Positions 25,697-31,655 of a stretch of DNA of 37,770 nucleotides are shown here, piece by piece. Within the stretch, counting starts at the first letter, position 1; the number at the start of each line of letters is the position of its first letter. This DNA comes from Chitinophagaceae bacterium (GTDB taxonomy: Bacteria > Bacteroidota > Bacteroidia > Cytophagales > Cytophagaceae): positions 1-37,770 of the forward strand of contig JAQBNU010000103.1 of the NCBI GenBank assembly GCA_028288365.1, read 5' to 3'. Both the position numbers and the translations under genes were made by a program. The notes beneath the pieces were generated by a model. The model was not told the DNA's origin. It made no database searches and saw only the letters and a program-made list of their open reading frames with translations.

Positions 25697-27250
25697 TCAA
25701 TTAAAATTTATTCCTTGTGCCAAAGGCAGGTCGCTGGAGTAGTTGATGGTATTCGTTTGACGGCGCATGTAGACTTTCCAGGCGTCAGAACCCGATTCTC
25801 TTCCTCCTCCTGTTTGTTTTTCTCCTCCAAAGGCTCCCCCGATTTCAGCTCCAGAAGTTCCGATGTTCACATTGGCGATACCGCAGTCCGAACCAACAGC
25901 GGAAAGAAAACGCTCGGCTTCTCTTATGCTGTCTGTGAAAATAGAAGAAGACAAGCCATATAAACTTTCATTTTGCAAATCGATGGCATTGCTTACATCT
26001 CCCGTGTAGCTTATGATATAGAGTATTGGAGCAAAGGTTTCTTCCTGTACCGTATGGTATGAGTTTTTTGCTTCAATGATCGCAGGGCTTACATAAGCAC
26101 CTTTATCAAAAACACCACCTGTCAATTTTTGCCCGCCGGTTAACAGCTTTCCTCCCTCTTTCTGACAGGCAGCAATCGCTTCTACAAATTTCTCAGCTGC
26201 AGTTTCATCAATCAGTGGTCCAACGAGTATACCTTTTTCCATTGGACTGCCTATAGCAAGAGAAGCATAGGCTTTGGTTAAACGGGAAATCAACTCTGCT
26301 TTCACTTCTTCATGTACAATCACGCGACGTGTAGACGTACAACGTTGACCGCATGTACCGGCTGCTCCGAATACAATCGCTCTTGTCGCCAGATCCATGT
26401 TAGCTTCTGGCGTAACGACGATAGCATTGTTGCCACCAAGTTCCAGCAATGATTTACCTAAACGTGATGCCACTTTTATTGCCACACTTTTACCCATGCG
26501 GGTAGATCCGGTTGCAGAGATCAAAGGGATACGTTCATCTTCCGATAATTTATTCCCAATGTCAGCACCGCCAATGATCAGATTGAAAACTCCTTCGGGT
26601 ACATTATTTTCTTTCAATACATCCAGCAAAATCTTATGACAAGCAATCGCTGTAATCGGTGTTTTTTCGGATGGCTTCCAAATGCACACATCTCCACATA
26701 CTGCAGCCAACATGGCATTCCAGGACCATACAGCAACCGGGAAATTAAATGCGCTGATAATTCCTACAACTCCCAAAGGTTGGTATTGCTCCAACATACG
26801 ATGCAACGGGCGCTCTGAAGCAATGGTCAATCCATATAGTTGACGGGAAAGACCAACAGCAAAATCGCAAATGTCTATCATCTCCTGCACTTCACCCAAG
26901 CCTTCCTGGTATAGCTTACCCATTTCTAATGTAACGAGTTTGCCCAACGCCTCTTTATGTTCACGCAGCTTTTGGCCGTATTGTCTTACGATTTCACCTC
27001 GTTTAGGAGCAGGCCACAACCGCCATTCCTTATAGGCTTCCAGCGCTTGCGTCACAACCGTTTCATAATCGGCAAGCGTAGCCTGGTCAACGGAAGCAAT
27101 CTTACTTCCGTCTATCGGCGAACGAGAAATAATAGCATTCGAACCATTGACTGTTTTACCAGTTTTTAAACCGGTATAGTAAGAAGGATTACCCTGATCT
27201 GCTATCCCTAATTCTTTTAGTACCGCTGCAATTTCCTGTGCTGTGTTCAT
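25697..27250 (-). CDS. Aldehyde dehydrogenase, ALDH7 family (aminoadipate-semialdehyde type)
   Basis: The 517-residue enzyme has 'ISAFNFPVAVWSWNAMLAAV' and 'GDVCIWKPSEKTPITAIA' (cofactor site), 'SATGSTRMGKSVA', catalytic Glu270 in 'SLLELGGNNAIVVTPEA' and nucleophile Cys304 in 'GTCGQRCTSTRRVIVHE'. The stretch 'RPLHRMLEQYQPLGVVGII' and the G-Q-R-C-T-S form around the cysteine point to ALDH7, the family that oxidises alpha-aminoadipic semialdehyde/piperideine-6-carboxylate in lysine catabolism. It is cytosolic and NAD(P)-dependent. Start ATG at 27250 gives a normal length. A terminator separates it from htrA. Family assignment is solid; the exact substrate is inferred. Confidence 0.9.
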   Translation of the reverse strand: MNTAQEIAAVLKELGIADQGNPSYYTGLKTGKTVNGSNAIISRSPIDGSKIASVDQATLADYETVVTQALEAYKEWRLWPAPKRGEIVRQYGQKLREHKEALGKLVTLEMGKLYQEGLGEVQEMIDICDFAVGLSRQLYGLTIASERPLHRMLEQYQPLGVVGIISAFNFPVAVWSWNAMLAAVCGDVCIWKPSEKTPITAIACHKILLDVLKENNVPEGVFNLIIGGADIGNKLSEDERIPLISATGSTRMGKSVAIKVASRLGKSLLELGGNNAIVVTPEANMDLATRAIVFGAAGTCGQRCTSTRRVIVHEEVKAELISRLTKAYASLAIGSPMEKGILVGPLIDETAAEKFVEAIAACQKEGGKLLTGGQKLTGGVFDKGAYVSPAIIEAKNSYHTVQEETFAPILYIISYTGDVSNAIDLQNESLYGLSSSIFTDSIREAERFLSAVGSDCGIANVNIGTSGAEIGGAFGGEKQTGGGRESGSDAWKVYMRRQTNTINYSSDLPLAQGINFN

Positions 27251-27265
27251 ATCTGTTTATCGTAT

Positions 27266-27310
27266 AAAAATAAATCGATGCCTCATGTTAAAAATAAAGC
27301 ACCGATTTAT
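27266..27310 (-). terminator. Rho-independent terminator after the HtrA gene
   Basis: On the minus strand a 12-bp stem forms (ATAAATCGGTGC from 27310-27299 with GCATCGATTTAT from 27281-27270) with one G-T pair, followed by TTTTT. The same position is an A-C mismatch on the + strand, so the structure favours minus-strand RNA. Confidence 0.65.
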
Positions 27311-27326
27311 CAATGGTTGTGAGTAA

Positions 27327-28820
27327 TTACCAGCCTAATCCTACGAATTGTTTTTTCCCGTTAGGATAAATGCCTTCTACCAATACTCCATTTCCTGGAG
27401 TCACTTTATTTAGGATCACTTCTACATCCTCCGGTGCCAGCACATTTTTCTTGTCGATACCGGTAATGATAAATCCTTCTCTGATGCCGGAGTCTTTCAA
27501 CAAGCCGTCGTACAAGCGGTATACCTGCGCTCCACCGGTTATGCTAAGGTGTTTCTTATCTTCTTTACTTACGATCTGAAGGTCTGCACCCAGCTTTCTT
27601 TTGATGCTTGCTTCTTCTTTCTTGACAATCTTATCTTCACCCAGTTTGTTTTTCAAAATAGCAGTACCTTCCAGCTTCTCTCCTTTTCTCAGGTAAGATA
27701 CTTTCACTTTGTCACCCGGTCTGTAACGAGCCACGACTTCTTGTAAGCCAGATGAAGTATGCACTTCTTTTCCATTGATGTGTGTGATGATGTCACCTTC
27801 TTTCATGCCAATTTCCTTGGCCGCACTGCCATCGTTCACCGCTGCAACATATACACCTCGTACATAATCAATGCCTTTTTCTTTTGCCAGAACAGTCGTC
27901 ATGTCAGCAATACTTACACCTAAGAGTCCTCTTTGTACTTCACCGTATTTCAGGATGTCATCGATTACTTTCTTCACAAGATCCACCGGCACCGCAAAAG
28001 AGTATCCGGTATAAGAACCTGTTGGAGATGCTATGGCTGTGTTGATTCCAACCAGTTCACCATTTAAGTTAACCAATGCCCCACCGCTGTTGCCTGGATT
28101 TACTACGGCATCTGTTTGAAGGAAAGACTCTACTGCAAAATTACTTTTTGATCGCAAGATGTTGATGTTCCTTGCCTTCGCACTGATGATACCAGCTGTA
28201 ACCGTAGAGTTGAGGTTGAATGGATTTCCAACCGCAAGCACCCACTCTCCTACTAATATGTCGTCGGAGTTTCCGTATTTAACGAAAGGCAAATTCTTAT
28301 CGTCAATCTTCAATAAAGACAAGTCTGTTGTTGGGTCCGTACCTATGAGTGTTGCTTCGTAACTTCTCTGATTTTCAAGTGTCACTTCTATCTTCTCTGC
28401 ATCTTCCACTACGTGGTTGTTGCTGATGATGTAACCATCTTCTGTAATGATCACCCCTGACCCTGAAGCTTCTTTACCTTGGCCCCCTGGAAGCTGACCA
28501 CCACCTTCTCCGTTTGGATCGCCAAAGAAATATTTCAGGATCTCTTCATTAGAACCACCCGTTCCTTCTGCTACTTTATAATACGTTTTAATGTGTACCA
28601 CTGCAGGAGTGACCACTTTAGCGGCATGAATGAAATTCAATCCTTCAGGTACCTTGGCCGCCAAGCTGCTGTCTGAAGGATAATTGGACAAGTAATAATC
28701 CTGTCTTTGAGCTACCGTTTGAAAAACCGGCTTTTGAATAAAAAAATGATAGCCTGCCATGGCAACAACGGCTCCAAGGAACGAGGCTGCAAGTAATGAG
28801 ACGAACGATTTCTTCATCAT
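27327..28820 (-). CDS. Periplasmic serine protease, HtrA/DegP family
   Basis: The 497-residue protease has an N-terminal hydrophobic segment (about residues 6-26) that is a signal peptide or anchor. The trypsin-like domain has His136 ('YIISNNHVVEDAEKIEV'), Asp166 ('TDPTTDLSLLKID') and Ser245 ('DAVVNPGNSGGALVNLNGEL'). Two PDZ domains follow, roughly residues 290-385 and 400-490. It degrades or refolds misfolded envelope proteins. A Gly-rich LA-like loop ('DPNGEGGGQLPGGQGKEASG') lies before the protease core. Double ATG at the start (Met1/Met2). It is monocistronic: a promoter-like -7 box at 28891-28898 and a terminator after it. The length is normal for a two-PDZ Do-type protease. Confidence 0.93.
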   Translation of the reverse strand: MMKKSFVSLLAASFLGAVVAMAGYHFFIQKPVFQTVAQRQDYYLSNYPSDSSLAAKVPEGLNFIHAAKVVTPAVVHIKTYYKVAEGTGGSNEEILKYFFGDPNGEGGGQLPGGQGKEASGSGVIITEDGYIISNNHVVEDAEKIEVTLENQRSYEATLIGTDPTTDLSLLKIDDKNLPFVKYGNSDDILVGEWVLAVGNPFNLNSTVTAGIISAKARNINILRSKSNFAVESFLQTDAVVNPGNSGGALVNLNGELVGINTAIASPTGSYTGYSFAVPVDLVKKVIDDILKYGEVQRGLLGVSIADMTTVLAKEKGIDYVRGVYVAAVNDGSAAKEIGMKEGDIITHINGKEVHTSSGLQEVVARYRPGDKVKVSYLRKGEKLEGTAILKNKLGEDKIVKKEEASIKRKLGADLQIVSKEDKKHLSITGGAQVYRLYDGLLKDSGIREGFIITGIDKKNVLAPEDVEVILNKVTPGNGVLVEGIYPNGKKQFVGLGW

Positions 28821-28890
28821 AATTGAACGTGTTTTATATATTGAAAATAGAACTAGTTAACGCTTCCGGTTTCATAAAATTATCCCACGA

Positions 28891-28898
28891 CAAATATA
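28891..28898 (-). promoter_or_regulatory. Candidate htrA promoter (-7 box)
   Basis: TATATTTG on the minus strand, a full match to TAnnTTTG, 70 bases upstream of the htrA ATG. No clear TTTG lies at the -33 distance. Confidence 0.45.
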
Positions 28899-29070
28899 GC
28901 CTGAAAAATAGCTTTATGAATTTCAGATGTACATACCGGAAAAATCACGCCAAAAGATGGTCAACGCATTATTTGAGACGGATTGTCTTATTTTCTGCAA
29001 TTTTAACTTCTTCTAAATCAAGTCACATTGTCATTGCCTTGTTTTTTTTCCGAAATTTTGAGTCAGACAG

Positions 29071-29101
29071 TTGCTTTATGTCTGTCCAAGAAGTAATATT
29101 G
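29071..29101 (+). promoter_or_regulatory. Promoter of tRNA-Asn
   Basis: TTG at 29071-29073 and TAATATTG at 29094-29101 (7 of 8 consensus positions counting the free ones) are separated by 20 bases, the same spacing as at tRNA-Ala, and end 19 bases before the tRNA. Confidence 0.5.
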
Positions 29102-29120
29102 CACTCCCAATTAATAATAG

Positions 29121-29194
29121 TCCTCCTTAGCTCAGCTGGTTAGAGCACATGACTGTTAATCATGGGGTCCTTGGTTCGAGCCCAAGAGGGGGAG
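29121..29194 (+). tRNA. tRNA-Asn (anticodon GTT)
   Basis: A complete 74-nucleotide cloverleaf: acceptor TCCTCCT/AGGGGGA (one T-G pair), D stem GCTC/GAGC, anticodon stem CATGA/TCATG with loop CTGTTAA (anticodon GTT), variable GGGTC, T stem CTTGG/CCAAG with loop TTCGAGC, and discriminator G. CCA is not encoded. Parts of its 3' half are repeated at 29530-29584, beyond a GIY-YIG nuclease gene. Confidence 0.95.
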
Positions 29195-29196
29195 CA

Positions 29197-29232
29197 AAAG
29201 CTACATCGGAAACGGTGTAGCTTTATTTTTTT
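29197..29232 (+). terminator. Rho-independent terminator after tRNA-Asn
   Basis: A 9-bp perfect stem (AAAGCTACA at 29197-29205 with TGTAGCTTT at 29216-29224), a 10-base loop and a T tract at 29226-29232. It separates the tRNA from the nuclease gene. Confidence 0.88.
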
Positions 29233-29254
29233 ATCATTTTTTATAATAGTCTTT

Positions 29255-29539
29255 ATGTATTCTGTTTACATCCTTTTTTCTGAAAGTCTGGGAAAATTCT
29301 ATGTCGGGCAAACCGAAGATCTTACTACCCGATTGTTGAATCACAACTCCAAAGAAAATCCAAACTGGACAAGACACGGCCGCCCTTGGCAATTGTTCTT
29401 ATCAATTCCTTGTTCAACGAGACTATCAGCGATCAGACTTGAAGGCTTTATTAAGAAACAAAAAAGTAAGGTATTCATCTGTTCTCTCAAAAACGATTTT
29501 CACTTATTGAAAATAATTTGCAACAAGTTTGACTGTTAA
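29255..29539 (+). CDS. Small GIY-YIG nuclease (UPF0213-like)
   Basis: This 94-residue protein is a single GIY-YIG domain. The 'GIY' strand is 'MYSVYILFSESLGKFYVGQT', with VYI and YVG as the two motif halves; the conserved Arg and His/Asn follow in 'EDLTTRLLNHNSKENP', then 'TRHGRPWQLFLSI' and the metal-binding Glu in 'IRLEGFIKKQKS'. The family cleaves DNA with one metal ion; this subgroup has no added DNA-binding domain. The frame is open back to an ATG inside tRNA-Asn at 29162, but the ATG at 29255 fits the family start and lies after the tRNA terminator. Its last codons and stop (GAC TGT TAA) lie inside a repeated piece of the tRNA-Asn anticodon arm. It is probably a selfish nuclease targeting the tRNA gene. 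Confidence 0.85.
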   Translation: MYSVYILFSESLGKFYVGQTEDLTTRLLNHNSKENPNWTRHGRPWQLFLSIPCSTRLSAIRLEGFIKKQKSKVFICSLKNDFHLLKIICNKFDC

Positions 29540-29584
29540 TCATGTCACGAGGCTTCGGGATTGGTTCGAGCCCAAGAGGGAGAG
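29530..29584 (+). repeat. Partial duplicate of the tRNA-Asn 3' half
   Basis: Two blocks identical to tRNA-Asn occur in order: TGACTGTTAATCATG (29530-29544, matching 29150-29164, the anticodon arm) and TTGGTTCGAGCCCAAGAGGG (29561-29580, matching 29171-29190, T arm and acceptor). Between them 16 unrelated bases replace 6 bases of the tRNA. The acceptor strand then differs by one base. There is no 5' half, so this is not a working tRNA. It resembles the distal end left by an element inserted in a tRNA gene. Confidence 0.88.
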
Positions 29585-29585
29585 C

Positions 29586-29614
29586 AAAAAGCTGCACATA
29601 AGTGCAGCTTTTTT
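29586..29614 (+). terminator. Rho-independent terminator after the tRNA remnant
   Basis: A 12-bp perfect stem (AAAAAGCTGCAC at 29586-29597 with GTGCAGCTTTTT at 29602-29613), loop ATAA, then more T. It has the same layout relative to the tRNA end as the terminator at 29197 but a different stem sequence. It can serve the nuclease gene. Confidence 0.9.
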
Positions 29615-29740
29615 GTTTTAATGGCAATGCTAGTTTAATAGATTTAGCTCAAGGAAAATGAAAACCTCCTTGATCTCATTAATAATTTTAGAATTTATAA
29701 TTGCATTAATTAATACTAGCAGATATTGGTGAGACGCTAT

Positions 29741-29771
29741 AAAAAGTCCTACCTATTTTAAGCAGGACTTT
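29741..29771 (-). terminator. Rho-independent terminator of the GH3-bshA-hydroxylase operon
   Basis: On the minus strand, AAAGTCCT (29771-29764) pairs with AGGACTTT (29750-29743), an 8-bp stem with a 13-base loop and a TTTTT run. It lies 40 bases after the hydroxylase stop codon. Confidence 0.8.
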
Positions 29772-29810
29772 CTTTTTGCCTTATGAAATAAATTATAATA
29801 TAGATTCTAC

Positions 29811-30419
29811 TTATTTATCCGTACGGAAAACATAATCCCATAATGGGGAAGAAACACCATACAGCTTTGTATTGTCTTTGTAATGATGCACTGCGTGACT
29901 TACCCATAATTCTTTGAAGAAATTTTTTGGAGGAGGGTACGCGTGAACAATATAATGTACAAATAAGTACGCCGCATAACCCGTCAGCAAACCAGGCAGG
30001 AAGCCGAATACAGACGTATTAATCAAGAGGTATATGATGGAAAATAAAAGCGCAGCAATCACTATACTCATGAGTGGAGGCATGGCAAGACGCGTTTTAT
30101 CTTTTGGGTATTCGTGATGCACTCCATGAAATGCATACTGCAATTTTCTCTTCCATTCAGTAGTCGGTTGCATGTGAAACACATAACGATGCAATGCATA
30201 TTCCATGAATGTCCAGGTTAATAAGCCAGAGAAAAACAAAGCGATTACAGCGCCCGTTTTTAATGTGGTATACTGGAGGGCAATGTATAACAGCCCAATA
30301 GAAATAAGGATGAACAATGAAATGGGTACAGAAATATGTGTTCTGCTTAATTTTTCCAATAATGGATTTTCAAAAATCTGTTTGGTTCCGGAATGTTTGG
30401 GTTTGAGAGCCTGATCCAT
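29811..30419 (-). CDS. Fatty acid hydroxylase superfamily protein
   Basis: The 202-residue membrane protein has four hydrophobic segments and the His clusters of the fatty acid/sterol hydroxylase superfamily: 'EYALHRYVFHMQP' (H-x3-4-H), 'YAFHGVHHEYPKDKTRL' (H-x2-H-H), 'FVHYIVHAYPPP' and 'SHAVHHYKDNTKLYG' (H-x2-H-H). These bind a di-iron centre in integral-membrane oxygenases. The short length and 'HGVHHEYPKD' pattern are closest to fatty acid 2-hydroxylases (FA2H/Scs7 catalytic part), which would alpha-hydroxylate acyl chains such as those of sphingolipids or ornithine lipids common in this phylum. It is 53 bases downstream of bshA and is the last gene of the operon. Exact substrate is inferred. 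Confidence 0.85.
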   Translation of the reverse strand: MDQALKPKHSGTKQIFENPLLEKLSRTHISVPISLFILISIGLLYIALQYTTLKTGAVIALFFSGLLTWTFMEYALHRYVFHMQPTTEWKRKLQYAFHGVHHEYPKDKTRLAMPPLMSIVIAALLFSIIYLLINTSVFGFLPGLLTGYAAYLFVHYIVHAYPPPKNFFKELWVSHAVHHYKDNTKLYGVSSPLWDYVFRTDK

Positions 30420-30472
30420 GCGCTTATTGATTTTTTAATTTGTATCAATACATACAACATTCATGCAGAATT

Positions 30473-31603
30473 TTATTTTTCTACTACGTTAGCAATTTTT
30501 TCATAAAATTCCACGTAGCGTGGACCCACCACATTGACGTCAAATTCTTTTGCCCTTGCCAATGCATTCTTTTTAAACACTGGTAATACCTTATCGTCTA
30601 ATAGCGTAATCGTATTCTTCACCATGTCAGCAATGTCTCCTACATTGCTCATGAAACCAGTTACTCCATGCACATTCAATTCAGGCAAGCCACCGGTGTT
30701 GGTAGAAATAACTGGAACTTCACAAGCCATGGCTTCCAGAGCCGCCAGACCAAAGCTTTCTTTTTCAGAGGGCATTATGAAGACATCGCTTACGGATAAA
30801 ATTTCTTCTACCGCTTCCATCTTTCCTAAAAACCGAATATCAGCACACGTACTCAGCTCTCTGCACAGTTGCTCCAATTTCATTCGTTCCGGTCCGTCTC
30901 CCACTAGCAATAACTTGGATGGAATTTGTCTGCAGACCTGATCAAAGACCATGATCACGTCTTCTATTCTTTTTACCGCTCTGAAGTTAGAAGCATGAAC
31001 GATCAGTTTTTCTCCATTGGGACAAATCGCTTTTTTAAAATGCTCCTTTCCTTGCTTTCTAAATCTACTGATATCGACAAAATTAGGAATCACTTCAATG
31101 TCATTGGTAATATCAAAGTGATCGTAAGTATCTTGTCTCAAATTTTCTGACACCGCTGTCACTCCATCCGATTGATTGATACTGAATGTAACTACCGGTT
31201 CGTAGGATGCGTCTTTACCAACAAGCGTAATATCTGTACCGTGCAAGGTGGTAATGACTGGAATGGAGATGCCTTGTGATTTTAATATTTGCTTCGCCAT
31301 GTAAGCCGCAGAAGCATGAGGAATGGCATAATGTACATGTAACAGATCCAACTTTTCATGCTTCACCACATCTACCATTTTACTGGCCAGTGCCAGTTCG
31401 TATGGAGGGTATTCAAACAATGGATAAGAAGAAATAACGACTTCGTGGTAAAAGATATTTTCGTTAAAAAAATCTAACCGATGCGGTTGAGAATAAGTAA
31501 TGAAATGAACCTGATGTCCATGCTTCGATAAATATTTCCCTAACTCTGTGGCAACCACACCGCTTCCGCCGAAGGTAGGGTAACAAACAATTCCTATTTT
31601 CAT
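30473..31603 (-). CDS. bshA: N-acetyl-alpha-D-glucosaminyl L-malate synthase BshA
   Basis: The 376-residue GT4 enzyme starts 'MKIGIVCYPTFGGSGVVATE', the hallmark N-terminus of BshA. 'VHYAIPHASAAYMAKQIL', 'ITTLHGTDITLVGKD' and 'VIPNFVDISRF' are in the first domain and linker; 'LLLVGDGPERMKLEQLCREL', 'FIMPSEKESFGLAALEAMAC' and 'EVPVISTNTGGLPE' form the donor site. BshA transfers GlcNAc from UDP-GlcNAc to L-malate, the first step of bacillithiol synthesis, a cytosolic low-molecular-weight thiol. The frame is open 31 codons upstream, but the ATG at 31603 matches the family start; the extension would run into the previous gene. bshB and bshC are not in the window. Confidence 0.95.
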   Translation of the reverse strand: MKIGIVCYPTFGGSGVVATELGKYLSKHGHQVHFITYSQPHRLDFFNENIFYHEVVISSYPLFEYPPYELALASKMVDVVKHEKLDLLHVHYAIPHASAAYMAKQILKSQGISIPVITTLHGTDITLVGKDASYEPVVTFSINQSDGVTAVSENLRQDTYDHFDITNDIEVIPNFVDISRFRKQGKEHFKKAICPNGEKLIVHASNFRAVKRIEDVIMVFDQVCRQIPSKLLLVGDGPERMKLEQLCRELSTCADIRFLGKMEAVEEILSVSDVFIMPSEKESFGLAALEAMACEVPVISTNTGGLPELNVHGVTGFMSNVGDIADMVKNTITLLDDKVLPVFKKNALARAKEFDVNVVGPRYVEFYEKIANVVEK

Positions 31604-31655
31604 AAAAACTTTGGTAGACAATGTTAATCTGCAAACAATATTATGCTCAATTAGT

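Larger units (their letters stand above)
28821..29120. other. Intergenic region between htrA and tRNA-Asn
   Basis: About 300 bases without a supported gene. It holds the divergent htrA promoter candidate near 28891 and the tRNA-Asn promoter near 29071-29101. An open frame at 28823-29143 runs into the tRNA and has no recognisable protein character. Confidence 0.6.

Noticed and set aside
28823-29143. 106-codon open frame before and into tRNA-Asn
   Set aside because: It overlaps the tRNA and two promoter candidates, and the peptide has no recognisable features.
29530-29584. A second functional tRNA
   Set aside because: Only anticodon arm, T arm and 3' acceptor strand are present; the D arm and 5' acceptor strand are missing and the variable region is wrong.
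29649-29673. 7-bp hairpin TCAAGGA/TCCTTGA after the tRNA remnant as a terminator
   Set aside because: It has no T tract, and a far better terminator lies just upstream at 29586-29614.
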